A stretch of 42,042 nucleotides of DNA from an uncultured Bacilli bacterium (GTDB lineage Bacteria > Bacillota_I > Bacilli_A > RF39 > UBA660). Below, one piece after another: positions 24,330-31,803 of this stretch. Positions within the stretch are counted from its first letter, which is position 1. Every line of letters starts with the position of its first letter. The notes beneath the pieces were generated by a model. It had not been told where the DNA came from. It did no database searches and was given only the letters and a program-made list of their open reading frames with translations. The position numbers and the translations under genes are program-made. The stretch spans positions 1 through 42,042 of the forward strand of contig CALVRW010000017.1 in the NCBI GenBank assembly GCA_944358795.1. Reading direction: 5' to 3'.

Positions 24330-24875
24330 TTATCCCTCCAACAAACTAATTACTTTTTCCTTTAATTGTTCTATTGAGCCATCATTGATAATAATCGCAT
24401 CATAATACTGATTATTTACTAATCCATGTTCTGTACTATGATTTCCTAACGCTCCAAGTGGATCTTGAAAGTTTGGTCTTTCTACTTTTATCGTATAAAC
24501 TTTGGAAAAAGCTTTTTGAATTGATTCCACTTCATGATCAAATCGGGCATCACTAAGCGTTATTATATCATAAAAATAAGAAAAAACTTTAATATCTTCA
24601 ATGATTCTTCGTACAAATAGATCAGAGTCAATTTCTTTTCTAATTAAATCAGTTCCCAGATATTGCAAGAAAGCACGTGGTTTCGTTTCTTCCCTTCCAT
24701 CCCAATCTGTTACTAATTTCGCATATTCTTTAATATAATGGGCAAAATCAACATCAATCGCTTTTTTTCCTTGTTGTTCATAGTACTCACGAATGATAGT
24801 CGCAATCGTATCTTTTCCTTGTCGTGCTGAACCAGCAATTACAAATATTTTAGGATTTCTTTGTTCTATTTTCAT
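24330..24875 (-). CDS. P-loop kinase, deoxynucleoside-monophosphate-kinase-like (181 aa)
   Basis: Walker A GSARQGKDT near residue 15 and an NMP-kinase-like arrangement: DFAHYIKEYAK, AFLQYLGTDLIRK, FVRRIIEDI, LSDARFDHEVESI and a C-terminal DGSIEQL. This pattern matches phage T4-type deoxynucleotide monophosphate kinases and related AAA-like kinases, so the likely role is phosphorylation of (d)NMPs, but specificity is unknown. The ATG giving MKIEQRNPK follows GAGAGGAATAA. The ATG five codons earlier is itself within that SD. It is tightly coupled to alaS (stop overlaps the alaS SD) and is not part of the usual B. subtilis order. Confidence 0.72.
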   Translation of the reverse strand: MKIEQRNPKIFVIAGSARQGKDTIATIIREYYEQQGKKAIDVDFAHYIKEYAKLVTDWDGREETKPRAFLQYLGTDLIRKEIDSDLFVRRIIEDIKVFSYFYDIITLSDARFDHEVESIQKAFSKVYTIKVERPNFQDPLGALGNHSTEHGLVNNQYYDAIIINDGSIEQLKEKVISLLEG

Positions 24876-24892
24876 ATTTATTCCTCTCATAT

Positions 24893-24928
24893 CAAAACCG
24901 CGATTTTATTGAGATTGAAAACCGCGGT
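24893..24928 (-). terminator. Terminator between the AI-2E transporter and the kinase gene
   Basis: ACCGCGGTTTT/AAAATCGCGGT (one G-T pair) with a 10-base loop and TTTT on minus. Confidence 0.65.
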
Positions 24929-24944
24929 ATCTACTTCATGTCAT

Positions 24945-26129
24945 CTAATCATGAACCGTAACTGGTTTCTCTATTTTCTTTTCTTCTTCCCTAAATCCGA
25001 AGATCTCATATTTTCGATCATAAAATAAGATGATCGCTTTGATTGATCCAATAATTGGAGTTGATACTACCATACCAATAATTCCCCAGAAATGTCCAAA
25101 TACAAGTAATCCAGTAATAATTGTTACAGGATGTAACTTTGTTGTTTTACTCATAATATATGGTTGGAAGAAATTTCCTTCGATAAATTGAATCACAACA
25201 ATTAATATGAATGTTAAAATACCCGTTGTAATTCCTTGAGAAAAACCAACGATTACTGCAGGAAATCCTCCAATATATGGTCCTGCATAAGGAATTACGT
25301 TTGTTACTCCACAAAACAATCCAAATAAAAGTGGTGCTTTTAATCCAATTAGCCATAATCCAATCGAAGACACAATAAAGATAACGGTAGAATCTAAACA
25401 AGCGCCTTGAACATAGCGAATCATAGAAGAATTTACTAATTCAGCTAGTTCATGTGTACTTGTTTGAAAACGTTTTGGTAAAAAACCAATTAAAGTAGTT
25501 CCTACTCCATCAAATGTAAGTAATAGATAAAATCCAATAATAAGTCCAATCACGATTGCGCCAACACCAGAAAATAATGTTTTAACAAAAGAAATTGTCA
25601 TTGTTGGTAGTGACTCTGTTAAACCATTCCCAAAATTTTTTAAAGCAGTTGATAAGTTATTTTGTACAGTATCAACATCGATATATTCAATATTATCAAA
25701 TTGATGAAATAAATCATCAATCCAACCACTCACAGAATCTACAACACTTGGAATCGAATGAGCAAAATCATTTACTTGAGAAATTAATAATGGAATTAAT
25801 GCATTAAGTAAAATAGAAATACCACCAATAATTAAGGCATATGTAACTGTTGTTCCAACACTACGTCGCACTCCTTTTTTCTGCATCCAAGTAACAAAAG
25901 GATTAAATAACCACGCAATTAATAAACCAATAAAAAGTGGTGATAAAATTTTTAAAATAGTTAGTATAAATTTTTTTACTTCCCATTCTTTTAATATCAT
26001 TGTAATTCCTGCTACTACGGCAATAAAAATAAAGAAGTACGATACTTTTAAAATCTTTTTTAGTAACATTATAACATCATTCAATGTTTTTACATCCACT
26101 TCTTTATCACTAATCTTTCTTCTAAACAT
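24945..26129 (-). CDS. AI-2E family transporter (YrrI/PerM-like)
   Basis: Polytopic membrane protein of the AI-2E exporter family, 394 aa, with seven to eight hydrophobic segments (first about 31-50, then 57-80, and so on). Family motifs: IGLLIAWLFNPFV, PYAGPYIGGFPAVIVGF and GNFFQPYIMSKTTKLHPVTIITGLLVFG (conserved P-x(4)-K block). Substrate not known; some relatives act as Na+/H+ antiporters. Order yrrI-alaS matches B. subtilis with one extra gene between. SD GAGGTGAGGGT is good. It is divergent from the sortase gene. Confidence 0.88.
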   Translation of the reverse strand: MFRRKISDKEVDVKTLNDVIMLLKKILKVSYFFIFIAVVAGITMILKEWEVKKFILTILKILSPLFIGLLIAWLFNPFVTWMQKKGVRRSVGTTVTYALIIGGISILLNALIPLLISQVNDFAHSIPSVVDSVSGWIDDLFHQFDNIEYIDVDTVQNNLSTALKNFGNGLTESLPTMTISFVKTLFSGVGAIVIGLIIGFYLLLTFDGVGTTLIGFLPKRFQTSTHELAELVNSSMIRYVQGACLDSTVIFIVSSIGLWLIGLKAPLLFGLFCGVTNVIPYAGPYIGGFPAVIVGFSQGITTGILTFILIVVIQFIEGNFFQPYIMSKTTKLHPVTIITGLLVFGHFWGIIGMVVSTPIIGSIKAIILFYDRKYEIFGFREEEKKIEKPVTVHD

Positions 26130-26258
26130 ACCCTCACCTCATAAACTCATTATAACATTATTAAATTTTGATGTAAATAAAAGGATAACAATCAATTTCC
26201 CTTTACATTCGACAAAAAGAGATGATCTTTTTTATAGGTATCATATCGTAATTTGTGC

Positions 26259-26264
26259 TATAAT
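26259..26264 (+). promoter_or_regulatory. Extended -10 of the sortase gene
   Basis: TGCTATAAT (TATAAT at 26259-26264) lies 16 nt before the start codon; no clear -35. It rules out the longer frame that starts with TTG at 26253. Confidence 0.55.
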
Positions 26265-26279
26265 GGAAATGGTGATGCT

Positions 26280-27251
26280 ATGAAAAGAAACTCAAGATAT
26301 AAGAGGACATCAGAAGTAACGGAAGATACAACTTCTAAAATCCAAAAAATCGAAATGCATGAGAAAACAATCGACTTAGCAGATACTAGTCAAATGCCAA
26401 TTATTATCCGGGAAGGAACTAAGAAAGAGAAAATTAAAAAAAGAACGAGAAAACAATACTTATGGGTCATTATTTTACTAATATCTCTTATTATTCTTGG
26501 TTATGCTGGATTTAAAATAATAAACTGGGATCAAGACAATAAAAAAACAAGTAAACAAATTGAAGAAATTGATCAAACTGTGAAAGTTGAAGAAGTCCCT
26601 GCTTCTAATGAAGATACTTTAGTAAATGAACCAAAAAAAGATGATAAAAATAACGATTATTGGAATTATATTAAATTACCACTTATCAATGTTAATTTTA
26701 ATGACTTAATGAATAAAAACCCAGATACTGTTGGATTCTTAAAAGTAAACGGGACAAATATTAATTATCCAGTCGTACAAACCAATGATAACAAATTTTA
26801 TTTAAACCATTCCTTTGACAAATCATATAATGAAGCCGGATGGGTATTTATGGATTATCGTAATGATGTCAATCAGTTAAGTGACAATACCATCATATAT
26901 GCTCATGGTAGATGGGATACAACCATGTTTGGTTCATTAAAAAACGTCTTTAAAAATAACTGGTATCAAAATACAGATAACTATGTTGTTCATCTATCGA
27001 CACCAGCTTATAATAGTTTATGGCAAGTATTCTCTATTTATACAATACCAACAGAAACCTATTATATTACTAGTAACTTTGGAACAGATGAATCTTATCA
27101 AAAGTTTTTAACAACAATTCAATCAAGAAGCGTATATAAATTTAATGCAAGTGTTAATACAAATGATAAAATTCTTACACTCTCTACTTGTCTAAATAAT
27201 AAAGAAAAAGTAGTATTACATGCGAAATTAATTAAATTACAATATAAATAA
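26280..27251 (+). CDS. Class B-like sortase (323 aa)
   Basis: Membrane transpeptidase that attaches surface proteins to the wall. Long basic cytoplasmic N-terminus, membrane anchor (about 63-82, YLWVIILLISLIILGYAGF), then the sortase domain: VGFLKVNGTNINYPVVQ, catalytic His in IIYAHGR and catalytic Cys in LTLSTCLNN. The third catalytic residue (Arg, about ten residues after Cys in SrtB) aligns with Lys in NKEKVVLHAKL. SD GGTGATGCT. The convergent gene encodes a protein with an NPDTFD sorting signal, its likely substrate. The subfamily is inferred from motif spacing, so class D/E-like assignment is possible. Confidence 0.87.
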   Translation: MKRNSRYKRTSEVTEDTTSKIQKIEMHEKTIDLADTSQMPIIIREGTKKEKIKKRTRKQYLWVIILLISLIILGYAGFKIINWDQDNKKTSKQIEEIDQTVKVEEVPASNEDTLVNEPKKDDKNNDYWNYIKLPLINVNFNDLMNKNPDTVGFLKVNGTNINYPVVQTNDNKFYLNHSFDKSYNEAGWVFMDYRNDVNQLSDNTIIYAHGRWDTTMFGSLKNVFKNNWYQNTDNYVVHLSTPAYNSLWQVFSIYTIPTETYYITSNFGTDESYQKFLTTIQSRSVYKFNASVNTNDKILTLSTCLNNKEKVVLHAKLIKLQYK

Positions 27252-27257
27252 TAAATA

Positions 27258-27290
27258 AACCCAATTTCTTATAAATAGAAATTGGGTTTT
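27258..27290 (+). terminator. Terminator of the sortase gene
   Basis: AACCCAATTTCT/AGAAATTGGGTT, 12 bp, 7-base loop, then TTTATT. Confidence 0.85.
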
Positions 27291-27316
27291 ATTCTTTCTT
27301 CTATCAATATCGAAAA

Positions 27317-27354
27317 CAAAAAAAGAAAGTTACATTTTATTTAAAACTTTCTTT
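27317..27354 (-). terminator. Terminator of the sorting-signal protein gene
   Basis: AAAGAAAGTT/AACTTTCTTT stem with a 13-base loop and T-run on minus. Confidence 0.7.
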
Positions 27355-27369
27355 TTCATTTTTCTTTAA

Positions 27370-28251
27370 TTAAGCTTGAAATACTTTTTTAGAACTAATT
27401 ACTAATGCTCCACATCCTAAGATAGCAAGTGCAATATATGTTGCAATACCATCAAAAGTATCTGGGTTTTCACTTGGTTTTTCATCTGGTTTTGGTGTAG
27501 GTGTAGGGTTTGGTGTTGGAGTTGGTTCAACGATTTCTTCATCTCCGTTAACTGTTACTCCCTCTTTTGCTTCATTAGAAGTTGCTACTACATCACCATT
27601 TGCATCTTTTAACACTAATTTTTTACCATCAGTTGCTAATTTCATAGCAGAATCTTTTTCATTCTTAACGATAACTTCACCTAAATTATCGTTTTCAGCA
27701 AGAACTAATAATTCATCTTGAGTACCATTAATTACACCATTCATTGTTAATGCTGGTGTATTATTAACACCTTCTCCTTGTCCAAATTCAATTCCATATG
27801 CATTGGCATTCATTGTTAAGTCAATGATTGTTGCAGCACCACCATTTAATAATACTGCTCCAAATCCTGAATTTGTAATTGTAGTTTTGTTAAATACTAC
27901 ATTACCTCCAGCATATGCTTGAACACCATATTTTTTTGCTCCATTAATTTTTACATTGTTTAATGTAAGATTTGCACCACTGTTAACTGTAATAATACTA
28001 CCATTTGGTCCATCATTAACAAATGCATCTCCTGCACTAATTGTAAAATCTCCACCATTTAATACAACATCTGTTTTTACATATAATGGTGCATTAATTT
28101 CTACATCACTTGTAAGAGTTACTTCTCCACCTGCTTCTAAAGCAGCTTTTAAAGTTTCTTCATTATTTGCTTCTAAAGCGCTAACATTTAACATTGGTAC
28201 AGCAACGAATGCAAATACTGCCATACCGATTAATTTTTTTAAATTCTTCAT
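27370..28251 (-). CDS. Sortase-anchored beta-helix surface protein (293 aa)
   Basis: The signal peptide is KNLKKLIGMAVFAFVAVPML with likely cleavage after NVSA. The body (about 30-210) has the spaced beta-strand/glycine pattern of a right-handed parallel beta-helix (ISAGDAF, ITVNSGANLTLNNVKI, NVVFNKTTITNSGF). A Pro/Thr linker (EPTPTPNPTPTPKP) spans the wall. The C-terminus is a complete sorting signal: NPDTFD, a hydrophobic stretch (IATYIALAILGCGALVISS) and a KK-containing tail. NPxTxD differs from LPXTG and fits SrtB-type or lineage-specific sortases such as the one encoded next door. Strong SD AGGAGGAAAAGAA. Binding function unknown; a carbohydrate or host ligand is possible. Confidence 0.85.
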   Translation of the reverse strand: MKNLKKLIGMAVFAFVAVPMLNVSALEANNEETLKAALEAGGEVTLTSDVEINAPLYVKTDVVLNGGDFTISAGDAFVNDGPNGSIITVNSGANLTLNNVKINGAKKYGVQAYAGGNVVFNKTTITNSGFGAVLLNGGAATIIDLTMNANAYGIEFGQGEGVNNTPALTMNGVINGTQDELLVLAENDNLGEVIVKNEKDSAMKLATDGKKLVLKDANGDVVATSNEAKEGVTVNGDEEIVEPTPTPNPTPTPKPDEKPSENPDTFDGIATYIALAILGCGALVISSKKVFQA

Positions 28252-28417
28252 TTCTTTTCCTCCTATTTATTTTAGCATTTTTGTTCTAATTTCTTTCAAG
28301 CTTCACCTACCTTCCCTACAAATATATCATAACACACTTATATTAATTTGAAAACAGTAGATTATCACTTTTTTTCGACATAATATCAAAGTACTGTCAA
28401 ATTTTACATTTTTTTGA

Positions 28418-28423
28418 TATAAT
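28418..28423 (+). promoter_or_regulatory. Extended -10 of the DUF368 gene
   Basis: T7 followed by GATATAAT (TATAAT at 28418-28423), the T-tract plus TGATATAAT element seen at several starts in the window. Confidence 0.6.
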
Positions 28424-28452
28424 AGGTTTTGTAATTATGATAGGAGGAGAAT

Positions 28453-29307
28453 ATGATACGTAATTTACTTGGCGGAATCGCAGTTGGTGTTGCCAATATT
28501 ATACCAGGGGTAAGTGGTGGTACAATTATTGTATTATTAGGATTATTTGATAATTTAGTAGAAAGTATCAGTAATATTTTTAATTTTAATATTAAAGTCA
28601 AAGACAAAAAGAAAGATTTTTTATTTTTATTTCAATTCTTAATTGGAGCAGCAATTGGATTAGTTGGTTTTGCAAAAATATTAGAAATATTATTTGTAAA
28701 GTTTGAAGTACAGACATTATATTGGTTTATTGGTCTTATCTTATTTTCTATTCCAATGCTGAAAAGAAAAGAAATGGATGGGCAAAAAATCAATTGGTTA
28801 TTCTTACTAATTGGAATTGCGTTAATTGGAGGATTAGTATTAATTGCTCCAGGAGAAGAAGGAAATATTGTTCCATTAAAAGAATTGCTTGCGAAAGATT
28901 TAAATGTAGGATACTGTCTTATTTTAGTTGGAATTGGAGCAATTGGTGGTGCTAGTATGATGTTTCCAGGAGTAAGTGGTTCTATGGTATTATTAGTACT
29001 TGGTTATTACCACTTATTTAAAGGTTATGTAGCAAACGTTACAACATTTGAATTAAATATTTTAATTCCATTAGTATTTATTGCAATTGGGGTTGGAATT
29101 GGAGTTGTGGTAAGTGCAATTATTACCAATTATTTATTAAAGCACTACAAACGTAATACGATGAGTTTTATCTTAGGACTCATTATCATGAGTGCGATTA
29201 CGATTATTCCAAGAGTAACTTATAATGTACCACTTATCATAAGTTCTATTATTTGCTTCATCTTTGGTGGTGCAGTAGTACTATTATTTGATCGATATAG
29301 TAACTAA
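28453..29307 (+). CDS. popT: DUF368 undecaprenyl-phosphate translocase (PopT type)
   Basis: Polytopic membrane protein, 284 aa, about eight to nine segments. DUF368 proteins recycle the lipid carrier C55-P across the membrane (PopT). The internal duplication typical of the family is visible as ANIIPGVSGGTIIVLLG (residues ~15-31) and GGASMMFPGVSGSMVLLVLG (~171-190), each with PGVSG. SD TAGGAGGAGAAT is near-perfect. It stands alone with promoter and terminator. The symbol is by family; transport was not shown for this protein. Confidence 0.85.
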   Translation: MIRNLLGGIAVGVANIIPGVSGGTIIVLLGLFDNLVESISNIFNFNIKVKDKKKDFLFLFQFLIGAAIGLVGFAKILEILFVKFEVQTLYWFIGLILFSIPMLKRKEMDGQKINWLFLLIGIALIGGLVLIAPGEEGNIVPLKELLAKDLNVGYCLILVGIGAIGGASMMFPGVSGSMVLLVLGYYHLFKGYVANVTTFELNILIPLVFIAIGVGIGVVVSAIITNYLLKHYKRNTMSFILGLIIMSAITIIPRVTYNVPLIISSIICFIFGGAVVLLFDRYSN

Positions 29308-29336
29308 AAAGAAGTAGATTTTCTACTTCTTTTTTT
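29306..29336. terminator. Bidirectional terminator between popT and the GNAT gene
   Basis: AGAAGTAGA/TCTACTTCT, loop TTT, with T6 on plus and T5 on minus. It covers both gene ends. Confidence 0.85.
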
Positions 29337-29574
29337 GATGTTCTTTTAACCATTTTTGCGCATAACCACAAATAGGAACACACTCATATCCATTCTGATC
29401 AATCCAGTTTATAAATTCCTGCATTAACTTACTGGCATACCCCCTATTTCGATACATTTCTTCAACAAAAACTGAATCGATATAGATTACCTTCTCTACT
29501 TCATGAAATAAAATTTTTCCTACTAATTCTTTTTCATATCCTTTTAATTCTTGTTTCTCTACTACTATTTTCAT
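29323..29574 (-). CDS. Small GNAT-family N-acetyltransferase (83 aa)
   Basis: YjdJ-type minimal acetyltransferase. IDSVFVEEMYRNRGYASKLMQEF carries the acetyl-CoA-binding R-x-x-G-x-A/G motif (RNRGYA, about residues 42-47). The C-terminus WIDQNGYECVPICGYAQKWLKEH matches the YidJ/YjdJ end motif (CxYAxxWL). Substrate unknown. It follows the frr terminator. SD AGGAAGTGG sits about 7 nt upstream. Confidence 0.85.
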   Translation of the reverse strand: MKIVVEKQELKGYEKELVGKILFHEVEKVIYIDSVFVEEMYRNRGYASKLMQEFINWIDQNGYECVPICGYAQKWLKEHQKKK

Positions 29575-29591
29575 TGGTCCACTTCCTAATA

Positions 29592-29612
29592 GAAAAAGGA
29601 GTAAAACTCCTT
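29592..29612 (-). terminator. Terminator of frr
   Basis: AAGGAGT/ACTCCTT with a 3-base loop, then TTTC; short U-tract. Confidence 0.6.
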
Positions 29613-30156
29613 ATACGCTCATTAATTCATCTTCTTTTGCTTTTAATTTTTCATCGACAATTTTATTATATTTATTGATTAAATCTTGAACGTCATCCAT
29701 AGATCCTTTTTTCTCATCTTCTGTTGCTTCACTTTTTTTTATTTCATTATTCGCATCTTGTCTAGCATTTCTTAAGGCAATACGACAATCTTCTGCCATT
29801 CCTTTTGCTTGTTTTACATAATCTCTTCTTGTTTCTTCTGTAAGTGCTGGAATATTTAGAATAATTACTTCCCCGTTATTATTTGGTGTCAACCCAATAT
29901 TTGCTTCATAAATTCCCTTTTCAATCGCATTTAAACAAGATTTATCAAATGGTTTAATTTGTAATTGTCTTGCTTCTGGAATAGAAATCGTTGCAAGTTG
30001 TTGAAGTGGTGTTACTACTCCATAATATTCTACCGTTACATTACATAAAATAGCTGGATTCGCACGTCCTGCACGAATATTCACAAAACGTTTCTCCATC
30101 GTTTCAATTGCCCCGCTCATTTTTTCTTCTGCATTTAATAAAATTTCATCTATCAT
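29611..30156 (-). CDS. frr: Ribosome recycling factor
   Basis: Splits post-termination ribosomes with EF-G. The diagnostic segments are all present: FVNIRAGRANPAILCNVTVEYYG, QIKPFDKSCLNAIEKGI, ALTEETRRDYVKQAKGMAED and the C-terminal helices. The start at MIDEILLNAEEK gives 181 aa, close to the usual 185. The SD (AAGGAAG) is about 12 nt upstream, longer than normal, so initiation may be suboptimal. A longer frame with MTLKSFFRYN would begin inside the promoter. frr is here a single-gene unit, not next to pyrH/tsf as in many Bacilli. Confidence 0.93.
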   Translation of the reverse strand: MIDEILLNAEEKMSGAIETMEKRFVNIRAGRANPAILCNVTVEYYGVVTPLQQLATISIPEARQLQIKPFDKSCLNAIEKGIYEANIGLTPNNNGEVIILNIPALTEETRRDYVKQAKGMAEDCRIALRNARQDANNEIKKSEATEDEKKGSMDDVQDLINKYNKIVDEKLKAKEDELMSV

Positions 30157-30183
30157 AATAAATTCAATCTTCCTTTCACTAAT

Positions 30184-30213
30184 ATTATATCGAAAGAATG
30201 ATTTTAAAGTCAA
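30184..30213 (-). promoter_or_regulatory. frr promoter
   Basis: TTGACT (30208-30213), 18-nt spacer ending TTTCGA, TATAAT (30184-30189). Confidence 0.65.
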
Positions 30214-30253
30214 TTTTTTTAAGTAAAATATTTTATTCTTTTTTTATTTATGA

Positions 30254-30259
30254 TATTAT
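30254..30259 (+). promoter_or_regulatory. Extended -10 of the DUF1846 gene
   Basis: TGATATTAT with T-rich upstream sequence, about 30 nt before the chosen ATG. Confidence 0.5.
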
Positions 30260-30289
30260 GGTTTATGGTTAGAGTAAAGGATGGTAGTT

Positions 30290-31768
30290 ATGAAAATTGG
30301 ATTTGATAATGACTTATATGTCAAAAAACAAAGTGAAAAAATTAAAGAAAGAATCAAAAAATTTGATAAATTATATTTAGAATTTGGAGGAAAGTTATTT
30401 GATGATTATCATGCATCAAGAGTTCTTCCTGGTTTTTTACCAGATTCCAAAATTAAAATGTTATGTGAATTAAAAGATATGGCTGAACTAATTTTATGTA
30501 TTAATGCCAATGATATCGAAAGAAAAAAAATACGCGCTGACTATGGTACAACTTACGATACAGAAATACTAAGACTAATTGATGTATTTCACGACTTAGG
30601 TTTATCTGTTAACAGTGTTGTTATAACATTATTTAAAGGTCAAAACGATGCTTTAAAATTTAAAGAATTATTAGAACGTAGACACATTAAAACTTACATT
30701 CACACTCCTACAAAGGGATATCCTACTGATGTAGATACGATTGTAAGTGAAGAAGGTTATGGAGCAAACCCTTATATCAAAACGACAAAACCACTTGTTG
30801 TTGTAACAGCACCAGGACCAGCTAGTGGAAAACTTGCTACTTGTTTATCACAACTATACCACGAACATAAACGTGGAATTAAAGCTGGATACTCAAAATT
30901 TGAAACATTCCCAGTATGGGATTTACCATTAAAACATCCAGTCAATGTAGCATATGAAGCAGCTACTGCCGATTTAAAAGATGTCAATATGATTGACTCA
31001 TTCCACTTAGAAAAATATGGAATATCAGCTGTTAACTATAATCGTGACTTAGAAGTATTTCCTGTATTAAAAGCAATTCTTCATAAAATTACCAATGAAG
31101 ATATTTACTACTCCCCTACTGATATGGGTGTTAATATGATTGGTAGTTGTATTGTAGATGATGATTGTATTAAAGAAGCAAGTAAAAAAGAAATTATTCG
31201 CAGATATTATCAAGCGGCTTGTAGTGAGTTAACTGGAAATGGTACAAAAGAAACAACGGAGCGCATTAAGCTTTTAATGAATGAGTTAGAAATGAATCCA
31301 GAAGATTACTTACCAGTTATTCAAGTAGCAAAAGAAAAAGGGAAAAAGGAAAATTTACCAGTAATTGCCCTACAATTACCAAATGGAAAAATTATTACTG
31401 GTAAAAAAACAGACTTACTAAGTCCAGCTAGTAGTTTAATCTTAAATGCTATTAAAGAACTTACAAATATTCCAGATGACGTATTTTTACTTGCACCAAA
31501 TATTTTAGAACCAATTTTAAAATTAAGACCAAAAACAAGTAATAATCAAACACTTAATTTACAAGAAGTATTAATTGCTCTTAGTATTTGTAGTGTCACA
31601 AATCCAATTATTGAAAATGCCATCAATGCATTGAAAGAATTAAATGGTTGTGAAGCACACGCAACGTTTATGGTTTATAATGGAGATTTAAATACCCTAC
31701 GTAATCTAAATATTAGACTTACTTGTGAACCAATTTATTACTCAAAAAATTTGTATATGCAAGATTAA
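30290..31768 (+). CDS. DUF1846 family protein (492 aa)
   Basis: Cytoplasmic protein of DUF1846, conserved in Bacillota and streptococci, function unsettled. Recognised from KIGFDNDLYVKKQSEKIKER at the N-terminus, TAPGPASGKLATCLSQLYH (residues ~180, a nucleotide-binding-like loop GPASGK), KFETFPVWDLPLKHPVN and SPTDMGVNMIGSCIVDD. The length is normal. The start is the ATG with AAAGGA 8 nt upstream; three residues of a longer frame are dropped. It stands alone between its promoter and a bidirectional terminator. I cannot assign a reaction. Confidence 0.88.
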   Translation: MKIGFDNDLYVKKQSEKIKERIKKFDKLYLEFGGKLFDDYHASRVLPGFLPDSKIKMLCELKDMAELILCINANDIERKKIRADYGTTYDTEILRLIDVFHDLGLSVNSVVITLFKGQNDALKFKELLERRHIKTYIHTPTKGYPTDVDTIVSEEGYGANPYIKTTKPLVVVTAPGPASGKLATCLSQLYHEHKRGIKAGYSKFETFPVWDLPLKHPVNVAYEAATADLKDVNMIDSFHLEKYGISAVNYNRDLEVFPVLKAILHKITNEDIYYSPTDMGVNMIGSCIVDDDCIKEASKKEIIRRYYQAACSELTGNGTKETTERIKLLMNELEMNPEDYLPVIQVAKEKGKKENLPVIALQLPNGKIITGKKTDLLSPASSLILNAIKELTNIPDDVFLLAPNILEPILKLRPKTSNNQTLNLQEVLIALSICSVTNPIIENAINALKELNGCEAHATFMVYNGDLNTLRNLNIRLTCEPIYYSKNLYMQD

Positions 31769-31771
31769 AAA

Positions 31772-31803
31772 AACATCGTACAAAATCTGTACGATATTTT
31801 TTT
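31772..31803. terminator. Bidirectional terminator
   Basis: ATCGTACA/TGTACGAT with a 5-base loop, A7 upstream and T7 downstream; it serves DUF1846 (plus) and the second prepilin gene (minus). Confidence 0.85.
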
